Source: Anaerolineales bacterium
GTDB taxonomy: Bacteria > Chloroflexota > Anaerolineae > Anaerolineales > Villigracilaceae
Reading direction: 5' to 3'
DNA length: 35,213 nucleotides
Assembly (NCBI GenBank): GCA_022865905.1
Contig: JALHUM010000294.1
Location: forward strand, 1 to 35,213
Shown here in pieces: positions 1 to 7,788 of this stretch. The translations under genes were made by a program, and so were the position numbers. Every line of letters begins with the position of its first letter. Position 1 is the stretch's first letter. The notes beneath the pieces were generated by a model, which had not been told where the DNA came from, made no database searches, and worked only from the letters and a program-made list of their open reading frames with translations.

Positions 1-265
1 AGACGGAGACGATGCGACCGCCTGCTTTTGCGTAGCGAAAGAGGAGCCAGGAAAAGAGATGGGATTGAAGCTCGTTCTTGCCGGATTGACGCGGGAGGAC
101 AACGACGAAGGTGAGACCGAGGTTATGAATGATGGATGCTTTGATGGCGAGGGCGATCACCCGTTGGTAGGGGCGGAGGGCAACATGGCAGGCGGAGGCC
201 CAGGCGACGGGGCCGCGGCGGATGGTTTCACGCATCTTCAGGGCAAGGGGGGTCAAGGGTGGCAT
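1..265 (-). CDS. Partial terminase-large-subunit-like ATPase (N-terminal 88 codons, cut by window edge)
   Basis: Reverse-strand translation from ATG at 265: MPPLTPLALKMRETIRRGPVAWASACHVALRPYQRVIALAIKASIIHNLGLTFVVVLPRQSGKNELQSHLFSWLLFRYAKAGGRIVSV..., open to the window edge. 'LRPYQ...VVLPRQSGKNEL' resembles the Walker A region of phage terminase large subunits. Not in the ORF track. Confidence 0.55.
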   Translation of the reverse strand, partial: MPPLTPLALKMRETIRRGPVAWASACHVALRPYQRVIALAIKASIIHNLGLTFVVVLPRQSGKNELQSHLFSWLLFRYAKAGGRIVSV

Positions 266-334
266 GGTGTTCAGTGTTCAGTGATCAGTAATCAGTGATC
301 AGTGGATCGTGGGTGGGCTTCGGCGACTCACATT

Positions 335-461
335 GACGCCTCAAGGCGTCGATATGGCTGATGGCGGCTCGAAGCCGCCTCAGCCAATGTCGCCGGAGCA
401 GCCTGGCATCGGGCGCTCATGCGCCCGATACAGCCGATGACGGCATGACGCCGTCTCGGCT
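335..461. repeat. Multi-hairpin intergenic repeat, copy A
   Basis: Hairpins GACGCC-TCAA-GGCGTC (335-350), GGCTGAtGGCGGCtcgaaGCCGCCTCAGCC (356-385), ATCGGGCGCTCATGCGCCCGAT (408-429), AGCCGAtGACGGCatgacGCCGTCTCGGCT (432-461). Confidence 0.85.
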
Positions 462-732
462 AGTGGTGGGGGACGGGGTTGTGGACATGGGTTAACTTGC
501 ATTTCCTTTCGTTTTTAAGCCAAGTAAATAAAAATCGACACGGATAGCTTTATGCACCTCGCCGTGTCGCTTATATTATAGCACAATAGTTCTATTTTGC
601 AAGGGGTGGTTCCTTAATAAATGCCTTTAGTGACCCCCTCCGACCCCTTCGGGGGCACCTCCCCCAAATCCTTCGGATTTAGGGGAGGAAGGATTTACCT
701 ACGAGATGCTTACCCTTCACCCTTCACCCTTC

Positions 733-816
733 GGGTACTTCGCGGGTACTGCGCGGGCACCTCCCCCACCCCCTCCCCCCCTGCACCCTGCGGGTACTTC
801 GCGGGTACTGCGCGGG
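733..816. repeat. Direct repeat pair GGGTACTTCGCGGGTACTGCGCGGG
   Basis: Same 25-mer at 733-757 and 792-816, each preceded by C/T-rich 'ccctt/ccctgc' text. Confidence 0.85.
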
Positions 817-851
817 TACGATGTCGCAATAGGGGAGGAGCTTCGGCGATC

Positions 852-1012
852 TTCAGTGGCTTATACCACTGAAACGGCTGATGGCGGTTTGAGGCCGCCT
901 CAGCCAGTCGTGCCGCCGAAACAGCCTGGCATCGGGCGCTCATGCGCCCGATACAGCCGATGCCGGCTTGAGGCCGGCTCGGCTAGTGGCGGCATGACGC
1001 CGCCTCGGCTAG
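852..1012. repeat. Multi-hairpin intergenic repeat, copy B
   Basis: TTCAGTGGcttataCCACTGAA (852-873), GGCTGATGGCGGTTTGAGGCCGCCTCAGCC (876-905), ATCGGGCGCTCATGCGCCCGAT (931-952), AGCCGATGCCGGCTTGAGGCCGGCTCGGCT (955-984), then GTGGCGGCATGACGCCGCC. Confidence 0.85.
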
Positions 1013-1061
1013 GGTGCGCGTGGGGGTCTGGTGGGTCCGAGGATCAGGAAGATTTTGGAAA

Positions 1062-1787
1062 CTACAACAGGGAATGGCGTTCCCCAGTGATCGCCTCGAG
1101 CGCCGTTGCAGCAGACCTGCGTACATTCTTCAGACCGAGAGGATTCTTGAGTAACAATCTTAGCGGTTCAATTGAACCGGGGTCTTTGATCTTCCCCAGG
1201 GCTTCAGCAGCGGCATCGCTGACGAAACTGTGTTTCGCTTGAAGCGCTTTGAATAGCGGCTTGACTGCCTGCGACCCGCCGAATTTTCCCAGGGCATCAA
1301 TCGCAGGCCCAACAGTAGTCATATCCCAGACGCCAAGAACATTGGGTTCGATGAGCTCCGCCAAGAAGTCAATGCCGCGTGGGTCTTTCAACGTTGCCAA
1401 CCCAAGCGCAGCGTGCCAACGGACAAGTCCATTGGCATCATTGAGTGCGTTAGCCAGCGGTTCGACCACACCTGGATCTGGAAGCATCAACAGTGCATCT
1501 ATAGCGAATTGTCGTACATCGACCTCGCTGTCGTGCAGGGCAGCGCTCAACTGTTCGAGGTAGCGCACATTTCCGGTTAATCCCAGGGCACGGATGGCAC
1601 CACGGCGCAAGGTTGGCTTATCCAGGGCTTCCAGGAGCAGACCACCCACCTGGGGATCCCTCAAGTTACCCAAAGCAGAGGCTGCCTGCTCTGCGATTTG
1701 GGAGTCGTTATCGCCCAACGCCTCGATCAGGCCATGCATGTCTTTTTTGGCCAGCAACTTGGATATATTCGGTTTGAAGAGTCTCAT
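1062..1787 (-). CDS. HEAT-repeat (PBS-lyase-like) protein
   Basis: Repeats such as 'ALGNLRDPQVGGLLLEALDKPTLRRGAIRALGLTG' and 'ALGKIKDPGSIEPLRLLLKNP'. Confidence 0.85.
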   Translation of the reverse strand: MRLFKPNISKLLAKKDMHGLIEALGDNDSQIAEQAASALGNLRDPQVGGLLLEALDKPTLRRGAIRALGLTGNVRYLEQLSAALHDSEVDVRQFAIDALLMLPDPGVVEPLANALNDANGLVRWHAALGLATLKDPRGIDFLAELIEPNVLGVWDMTTVGPAIDALGKFGGSQAVKPLFKALQAKHSFVSDAAAEALGKIKDPGSIEPLRLLLKNPLGLKNVRRSAATALEAITGERHSLL

Positions 1788-2067
1788 CTCTCACCTCCCG
1801 GTACTTATTTAACCCTTTCCAGGTAACTGCCTATATCGGTCAACCGATTGTTTTCGCCAAATCCATTAAAGACTTGGGTATTTGCTATGAAAAACTGTGA
1901 TTTTACAGAGCGAACCAACTTTGTAAGCAGTCGCCATTTAGCAAATTAATAGCTTATGGGCGGATTTACATGCGGGCTGACATCTTAAAGTATAGCATCT
2001 TGTGGGGAAAGGGGCAATAGACCCCCACCGCCCTCTTCGGCGCCTCGTGGCGCCGGAACAGCCTGAC

Positions 2068-2146
2068 ATCGGGCGCTCATGCGCCCGATACAGCCGATGG
2101 CGGCATGACGCCGTCTCGGCTAGTGGCGGCTTGTCGCCGCCTCGGT
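2068..2146. repeat. Multi-hairpin intergenic repeat, copy C
   Basis: ATCGGGCGCTCATGCGCCCGAT (2068-2089), AGCCGATGGCGGCATGACGCCGTCTCGGCT (2092-2121), GTGGCGGCTTGTCGCCGCCTCGGTT. Confidence 0.85.
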
Positions 2147-2237
2147 TAGGGGCACCTCCCCCAAATCCTTTGGAATTCCCTACGGGATGCTTCGCGATAG
2201 GGGAGGAGGAGAGAGAGGGAGGCGCGGTGGGCGGGCG

Positions 2238-2272
2238 CAGACCTCCGAGTTCTTGAAGAACTCGGAGGTCTG
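2238..2272. repeat. 35-bp perfect inverted repeat
   Basis: CAGACCTCCGAGTTCTT-G-AAGAACTCGGAGGTCTG: 17-bp arms around one central base. Confidence 0.95.
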
Positions 2273-2371
2273 CCTTGAGGCCGCCTCGGCTAGGGCGCGC
2301 GCGGGGGAGGGACTTCGCGTCGCGAAGCACCCCCGCAGCGCAGCGGAGGGGGTAGCATCCCCCAAGCCAGC

Positions 2372-2698
2372 TCAAACGCTGTGCTTCACGTCGAACCAGT
2401 GGAACTCGCCTGTCGGCGTTTCCCATTCCACGCGCGCCGCATCCACATGGGAGCCGCTCGGGCCGGTTTGGACCGCCCGGGCGAATTCCTCCAGCGCGGC
2501 GCGCTCGCCCTCGGCCAGCGTCTCGACCTGGTCGTAACCCAGGTTGCGCACCCAGCCGGTCAGGCCCAGCATCATCCCGGTCTGTTGGACGAAGGCGCGG
2601 AAACTCACACCCTGCACCCGTCCACTCACCCAGATGTGGACTCTGGCCTGCTCACTTGCCTGCACTGGCGCAGGTTCAAGTGGATCGGTTTGCGTCAT
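2372..2698 (-). CDS. Acylphosphatase
   Basis: Internal start at 2698 gives a 108-aa protein with 'VHIWVSGRVQGVSFRAFVQQTGMMLGLTGWVRNLGYDQVETLAEG', the acylphosphatase signature. Confidence 0.9.
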   Translation of the reverse strand: MTQTDPLEPAPVQASEQARVHIWVSGRVQGVSFRAFVQQTGMMLGLTGWVRNLGYDQVETLAEGERAALEEFARAVQTGPSGSHVDAARVEWETPTGEFHWFDVKHSV

Positions 2699-3009
2699 GC
2701 CTTGCTCCTCTTCCTGGCGACCCAAAAGCCCCAGGCCGGGAAGGCCAGGATCACGACCAGGACGACCAGATAGGGAAGAAGGTTGCGAAAGGCCAGGTCG
2801 CCCACGTTTTCGCCGAGTGCTTCCTGCCGCCATTGTTGGTCCATCTGCGAGAGCGGGCTGCCAAAGAGGCGCGCCGTGAAGGTGATCTCTTCTCCGAAGC
2901 TGTAATCTACCCCCGCGTCGGATACGTTGACAGCGGACTGCGCCTGGGCTGGTTTGCAGAATCCAAGCGTGATCGAGGCCGTAACGATGAGGCAAAGGAC
3001 GCGGCGCAA
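2695..3009 (-). CDS. Small secreted/membrane-anchored protein of unknown function
   Basis: N-terminal signal-like segment (MRRVLCLIVTASITLGFCKPAQAQS), C-terminal TM helix (LLPYLVVLVVILAFPAWGFWVARKRSKA); ATGA-type overlap with acylphosphatase. Confidence 0.65.
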   Translation of the reverse strand: MRRVLCLIVTASITLGFCKPAQAQSAVNVSDAGVDYSFGEEITFTARLFGSPLSQMDQQWRQEALGENVGDLAFRNLLPYLVVLVVILAFPAWGFWVARKRSKA

Positions 3010-3010
3010 G

Positions 3011-3922
3011 TTACCTCCCCAGGTAGAGCAGGAGCGGGGTCAGGGTGAGCGGACTGAGCAGGGTCGTGGTGAAGACAATGGCGGTCACCAGGGACGAGTC
3101 CAGGTCATATTCGCTGGCCAGCACAGTGGTCAGCACCGCGCTCGGCATGGCCGCTTCGGTGATGCCGGCCTGGCGGGCGGAGGCATTCAATCCGAACAGG
3201 CTGCTCAGCCCCATCCCGACGAAAGGCCCGACGAGCAAGCGCAGGACGGCAACGATGGTCAGGGCACGCACGTTCCTGGTCCATACGGCGCGCTGTAATT
3301 CTAATCCAAGCAGGACGAGCATGACAGGGATGGCCGCGTTGGCTGCCAGTGAGACGGTGCGCGCCAGCGGCGTGGGCAGTTGCCAGCCCATGCGCATCAT
3401 GAGCATGGCTACCAGGATGGCGTAGGTGGCAGGCACTTTCAACAGGCCGAGCAGGCTCTCTTTCAGGTTCAGGTGCCCTAGCGAGGCGATCAGCACACCG
3501 ACGGTGTTGATCAGGATGGCGTTGGTTACGAAATAGACACTGGCATAAGCCAGCGCCTCCTGCCCGAAGGCGAACGAGATCAGCGGCAGGCCGTAATTGC
3601 CAGCGTTGGAGAATAAGGTGGTCAGCACCACCACGGCTAACCCGATACGGTCGAGGCGGAAGATGCGCCCGGCCAGGTAGGCAAGACCGGCCACCAGGAA
3701 GTTGACCGCCGCAGCGTAGCCCATCATCAGGCCGATCCGGTCGAGCGTGAGCTGGCTTTCCATGAGCAGGTTGAAGACCAGGATCGGGCTGAGGATGTAG
3801 AACGTTACCCGGCCTATCGGACGAGGTTCAACTTTGAGAAATTTGCCGAGCAGGAAGCCCGCGCCGCTGATGATCAGGATGGGCAGCAGGTTGTTCGAGA
3901 AGGTTTGTAAAAGTTCGGTCAA
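3011..3922 (-). CDS. AEC family (auxin efflux carrier-like) transporter
   Basis: About 10 hydrophobic segments; 'LFSNAGNYGLPLISFAFG' and 'EAAMPSAVLTTVLASEYDLDSSLVTAIVFTTTLLSPLTL' are typical AEC motifs. Confidence 0.9.
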   Translation of the reverse strand: MTELLQTFSNNLLPILIISGAGFLLGKFLKVEPRPIGRVTFYILSPILVFNLLMESQLTLDRIGLMMGYAAAVNFLVAGLAYLAGRIFRLDRIGLAVVVLTTLFSNAGNYGLPLISFAFGQEALAYASVYFVTNAILINTVGVLIASLGHLNLKESLLGLLKVPATYAILVAMLMMRMGWQLPTPLARTVSLAANAAIPVMLVLLGLELQRAVWTRNVRALTIVAVLRLLVGPFVGMGLSSLFGLNASARQAGITEAAMPSAVLTTVLASEYDLDSSLVTAIVFTTTLLSPLTLTPLLLYLGR

Positions 3923-3949
3923 GGGAATTCCTGTGCGATGTAATCTTTA

Positions 3950-4005
3950 GTAGGTCGGGTTTCCAAACCCGACGTTGCAGGCGGCGGCTAAGAAAGCCGC
4001 CCTAC
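3950..4005. repeat. Two-hairpin intergenic element with enclosing stem
   Basis: GTAGG [TCGGGTTTccAAACCCGA] cgttgcagg [GGCGGCtaagaaaGCCGCC] CCTAC. Confidence 0.75.
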
Positions 4006-4007
4006 AG

Positions 4008-4961
4008 CTAATCGTCCTCGAAGGCGAGAAAGTCGAAATTGCTGTCCTCATCGGTGAAGACCAGGTTCTCCAGCGCCTCTTCAAGGAATTCGGTCTCTTC
4101 CTCGTCATCTTCCGCCATTTCCAAAAGCTCCAGGAGCCGGTTGTTGACTTCCGCGCCGCCGATCTTGGTCAGCGCCCAGATGATCTCATGCCGGGTCTCC
4201 ACGTCCTCCTCGTCGGCTAGCATGTGGAGCAGGATCGGCCGGGCGGAGGCGAGGGCCAACTCTCCGGTGGCGCGCATGGCTTCCAGGCGGATGGCCTCAT
4301 TCCGGTTGCGCAGGTTGGAAAGCACCTGCTTCCCCCAGCGTTCGTCGCTCGAGCGGCCCATGGCGAACAGGGCGCTGACTTTCCAGTCCGGTTCTTTTTC
4401 GCCATAGGCGGCCTCGATCAGGGCCGGCACCTCCGGCCGCGACGACCAGCCCAGCGCTTCCAGGGCGCGCCGCCGTACCAGGGTATCTTCGTTAGAATTG
4501 ATGACCGCAAGCAGGCTATCTTTGACTTTATGGAGAGTCTGCTCCGCTATTTCCTCGATCTCACCCAGGTAGATGAACAAGCCCAGGGCGGTGGCGGCCG
4601 CCGCGCGGACGTTGGAGTCGCTGTCCTCGGTCAGGATTTCAAGGAATGTCGGCACCAGTTTGGCATCCTCACATTCCCACAGCAGGCGCAAGGCTTGGAC
4701 GCGCACCTGAGGGTCGGGGTCTTGCAGCAGGGCGCGCGCCAGGTCGTCGAAGCAAAGCAGAGTATCGTCTTCGGTCAGTTCTTCCAGGTCTTCGAGCAGG
4801 GCGAGTTGGCGGGCGACAGAGACTTGGGACCAGGCCTTGAGCAAGAGCTTCAGTTGCCCTGGCTCGATGTCCGAGAACAGATACAGGTAGTGGTGCGGGA
4901 AGGGATTGGAGTCATCCAGTAATGCATCCAGCACAGTTTGGAAAGCGATGTTCTTGGTCAT
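4008..4961 (-). CDS. HEAT-repeat protein
   Basis: Repeats 'LLQDPDPQVRVQALRLLWECEDAKLVPTFLEILTEDSDSNVRAAAATALG', acidic C-terminus. Confidence 0.85.
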   Translation of the reverse strand: MTKNIAFQTVLDALLDDSNPFPHHYLYLFSDIEPGQLKLLLKAWSQVSVARQLALLEDLEELTEDDTLLCFDDLARALLQDPDPQVRVQALRLLWECEDAKLVPTFLEILTEDSDSNVRAAAATALGLFIYLGEIEEIAEQTLHKVKDSLLAVINSNEDTLVRRRALEALGWSSRPEVPALIEAAYGEKEPDWKVSALFAMGRSSDERWGKQVLSNLRNRNEAIRLEAMRATGELALASARPILLHMLADEEDVETRHEIIWALTKIGGAEVNNRLLELLEMAEDDEEETEFLEEALENLVFTDEDSNFDFLAFEDD

Positions 4962-4979
4962 CTTGTAAATTTCTTTACC

Positions 4980-5010
4980 AGGCGACAGTCACTTTAAGTG
5001 ACTGTCACCT
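4980..5010. repeat. Inverted repeat AGGCGACAGTCACTT-T-AAGTGACTGTCACCT
   Basis: 15-bp arms with one mismatch, between the HEAT and M50 protease genes. Confidence 0.9.
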
Positions 5011-5015
5011 TATTA

Positions 5016-6416
5016 TTATGGAAAGTTGATCGTCACCGGGTGGATAAAATCCAGTATGTAAAAATATCCGAGCAAAGCCATGAGAACCATCAAGCCGACG
5101 CCGTGGACGACAGCCTCGAACTTAGGCGGGATGCGCCGCCGGATGACGATCTCCGGCAGGGTAAACAAGATGCGCCCGCCGTCCAGGGCCGGGATCGGCA
5201 GCAGGTTCAGAACGCCCAGCGAGATAGTGAGCGAGATGACGGCCAGCAGCGTGTAATTCGTCGGATGCTGGGTTTCGCTCGTCGAGGGGGTCTCGCGGCT
5301 CTGAACATCGCGCGAGACGGTTTGTTGGAACAGGTTCCAGATGCTGCGCGGCCCGGCCAGTTGCGCTTCCTGCGGCTGGATCACCCAGGCGATGATCTGG
5401 CCCGGAAGCGCCAGCAGCTCGCGGATGCTCCCGTAGGTAGCCTGAAAACTAGTGGGGATGGTCCCTAGCCAGCTATTCACTGGCTGGAGTGGATTCCCCA
5501 GCAAGACTCCGATGGCGCCTTGCTTCTTCGTACGGCTGCTCAACGGGGTCACACTGATCTCGACCTGCTGGTCGCCGCGCTGGAGGCTGAGGCTGACCGG
5601 CTGGTCAAGGTGGGTGCGGATGATGGCCTGCAGCCTGGAGACACTGGAAATGCTCTCTCCGGCCGCGGCCAGGACGGTGTCGCCGCTTTGTATCCCGGCC
5701 ATTTCAGCCGGCGATTCGGGCGAGACATCCGCGATGACTACGATGTGGGTATTGGGTAAGCCGATTTGATAGAAAAGGAACGTGTAGGCCATTACCGCCG
5801 CCAGCAGGTTCATGGTCGGGCCGGCCAGCAGCACGGCGATGCGCTTCCAGGGACTGGCAGCCGCCATACCGCCCGGCACGGAAGGGTCGTTTTCGCCCTT
5901 GATGCGGTTGAACCCCCCCAGCGGGATCCAGTTCAAGGTGACTTCGGTGCCGGGTCTGACTTCGTTGAGAATCCCGCTCACGTGAACTTTGCCGGGTTGG
6001 GGGAAATCTTTCGAGTCCTTTACCGACGCAGCTGCAGGCTGGCTGGCGGCTAGGTCGTTCCCAGAGTGCGGGTCAGGCTGGTACTGCCCATCTTCCGTGG
6101 CCGCAAAGGCAATGGTGCGCAGCACCAGCCTGCCTTTGACGGAATCGGCGGTGGCCTCCACCAGGCGATGGATGGATGTCTTGGGATCGAACAGCAGGTC
6201 GAAATTGAGAGGCAGGATCAGGCGTTCTTTCCCGATCAGGATCGTTCCTTTGCCGCGCCAGAGCCGCAGCAGGCGCGGCGGGAAGCCAATGCCAAACTCT
6301 TCCACTTCGATCCGCAGCAGGCGCGCGGCGATAAAATGGCCTAACTCGTGGACGAGGAGCATGCCGGCGAACACCAGCACGAAAACCAGCCCACCCAGAA
6401 AACCTGTATTGATCAC
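5016..6416 (-). CDS. Site-2 / RseP-type zinc metalloprotease with PDZ domain
   Basis: 'MLLVHELGHFIAARLL' (HExxH), PDZ-like 'VIADVSPESPAEMAGIQSGDTVLAAAGESI', 'LLPIPALDGGRILF'. GTG start near 6416 preferred over the ORF-track ATG at 6497, which lies inside a strong hairpin. Confidence 0.88.
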   Translation of the reverse strand: MINTGFLGGLVFVLVFAGMLLVHELGHFIAARLLRIEVEEFGIGFPPRLLRLWRGKGTILIGKERLILPLNFDLLFDPKTSIHRLVEATADSVKGRLVLRTIAFAATEDGQYQPDPHSGNDLAASQPAAASVKDSKDFPQPGKVHVSGILNEVRPGTEVTLNWIPLGGFNRIKGENDPSVPGGMAAASPWKRIAVLLAGPTMNLLAAVMAYTFLFYQIGLPNTHIVVIADVSPESPAEMAGIQSGDTVLAAAGESISSVSRLQAIIRTHLDQPVSLSLQRGDQQVEISVTPLSSRTKKQGAIGVLLGNPLQPVNSWLGTIPTSFQATYGSIRELLALPGQIIAWVIQPQEAQLAGPRSIWNLFQQTVSRDVQSRETPSTSETQHPTNYTLLAVISLTISLGVLNLLPIPALDGGRILFTLPEIVIRRRIPPKFEAVVHGVGLMVLMALLGYFYILDFIHPVTINFP

Positions 6417-6456
6417 ATACACCTCGTAAACAATAAACGTATCATCTATGGGGAGC

Positions 6457-6495
6457 GGGGGGTGTGCGGACGGCTCCGCCGTCTGCACACCCCCC
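6457..6495. repeat. Long GC hairpin upstream of the M50 protease gene
   Basis: GGGGGGTGTGCGGACGGC-TCC-GCCGTCTGCACACCCCCC, 18-bp arms with one mismatch. Confidence 0.85.
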
Positions 6496-6591
6496 ATCTT
6501 CCCCTATTTATTGAAAATGCCATTAAATCCTCGCGCCGTATCCGGCGTGGCAAGGGCGATTATATCCTTTTTTATGGATCGGGGGAAATAA

Positions 6592-6690
6592 ACCGCGAAG
6601 GGCGAGAAGATTCTTCGCGTCCACGAAGAAAACTCCGCGTTCGCCTGCCCCCGTTCTTTAGGGGTCGTCGCTTCGCGGAAAATCTTCGGT
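6592..6690. repeat. CGCGAAG-type repeat remnant with inverted ends
   Basis: ACCGCGAAGGGCGAGAAG on the left; CTTCGCGGAAAATCTTCGG on the right, in opposite orientation. Confidence 0.6.
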
Positions 6691-6694
6691 GGAC

Positions 6695-7672
6695 TTACTT
6701 GACGAGCCGCGCCGGCCCCCCCACAGGCGCGACGAGCACTTTCTGGATCCCGGGAACTGCTCCCAGCAAATCGGCCACGCGCCCCGCTGCGGCCCTTTCC
6801 GTGATCACGTGGACGTTTGGCCCGGCGTCTATGCTGTAGCAGACCGGCAGCCCGCCGAGTCGCCATTCGCGCACCCACCGCATCACGGTCAACGTGGACT
6901 CTTGCCAGTAGAAGAGCGGCGGCGTGGAGGTCATCATCACGGCGTGCATCAGGTTCGAGTCCAGTTCGACGATCCCGGCCAGGGCGTCGAAATCGCGGGA
7001 CAGGAGGGCGCGGCGGCAGATGTCCAGGCGGTGGGGCGCATCCGCCACGCGCCCGGCTTGCAGCGGACTGGTATCTGCGAGCGCATGACCCTCGGTCGAG
7101 CCGGTTGTTTTATACTCGGCGCTGACCACGGCGATGCAGTCGGCCAGCTCCCAGTGTTCGGGTGAGGCAATGGACGCGGCGAAGGAATCCTCGTCGCCCG
7201 CGCCCGCCTGCCACTCGACAAAGCCGCCGGGAATGGAACGGCAGGCCGAGCCGGAGCCGCGCCGCGCCAGGCGGGAGAGGGCAGCCGGCTCCAGATCCAG
7301 CCTGGCTGCGATGCTGGCCGCCAGAGCCAAAGCGGCAAAGGCTGAAGCCGAGGAGGCGATCCCGGTCCCGGCAGGGAAGTTGTTTTCGCTCACTACTTCG
7401 GCGCGCCAGTCCATACCTGCCATGTTGCGGACGAGGGCCAGGAAATCGGAAACACGCTGCAATGCCGTTCCCCTCACCGGCAAGCCATTGATAATCAGCG
7501 AGTCTTCTTTGAACCCCTCCCTCCACGCCACTCGTGTGCGCGTGAACAGCCCCTCCAGGTTCATGGAAATGGAGCCGTTGGCGGGCAGGCGCTGGGCAGC
7601 GTCGCGGTTGCCCCAGTATTTGATGAGGGCGATGTTGGCACAAGCGACAGCTGTAGCGGATTGATCAGACAT
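6695..7672 (-). CDS. mvaD: Diphosphomevalonate decarboxylase
   Basis: 'ANIALIKYWGNRDAAQRLPANGSISMNLEGL', 'FPAGTGIASSASAFAALALA', 'GSGSACRSIPGGFVEW'. Confidence 0.92.
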   Translation of the reverse strand: MSDQSATAVACANIALIKYWGNRDAAQRLPANGSISMNLEGLFTRTRVAWREGFKEDSLIINGLPVRGTALQRVSDFLALVRNMAGMDWRAEVVSENNFPAGTGIASSASAFAALALAASIAARLDLEPAALSRLARRGSGSACRSIPGGFVEWQAGAGDEDSFAASIASPEHWELADCIAVVSAEYKTTGSTEGHALADTSPLQAGRVADAPHRLDICRRALLSRDFDALAGIVELDSNLMHAVMMTSTPPLFYWQESTLTVMRWVREWRLGGLPVCYSIDAGPNVHVITERAAAGRVADLLGAVPGIQKVLVAPVGGPARLVK

Positions 7673-7727
7673 TTACACAGGTAACCTTTTCATGATCTTC
7701 GAGCGTTAGTTTACCACGATCTTACTC

Positions 7728-7756
7728 TTGACGAATTTCAAAGCAAGCAATATACT
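7728..7756 (+). promoter_or_regulatory. Sigma70-type promoter of marR-ABC operon
   Basis: TTGACG - 17 bp - TATACT, 33 bp upstream of the MarR ATG. Confidence 0.75.
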
Positions 7757-7764
7757 TAGGCGCA

Positions 7765-7786
7765 TTTAACTATTTAGAAGGTTAAA
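7765..7786. promoter_or_regulatory. Candidate MarR operator
   Basis: Inverted repeat TTTAAC-N10-GTTAAA between the -10 and the start codon at 7789. Confidence 0.5.
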
Positions 7787-7788
7787 GT

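Noticed and set aside
59-298. Plus-strand 79-aa ORF at the left edge
   Set aside because: The minus strand carries a much more protein-like terminase-type frame.
621-1242. Plus-strand ORFs in the repeat region (621..872, 706..1242)
   Set aside because: They translate hairpin repeats and the antisense of the HEAT gene; no protein-like features.
335-2146. CRISPR array hypothesis for the repeated hairpins
   Set aside because: No regular repeat-spacer spacing, no unique spacers and no cas genes; modules are adjacent hairpins.
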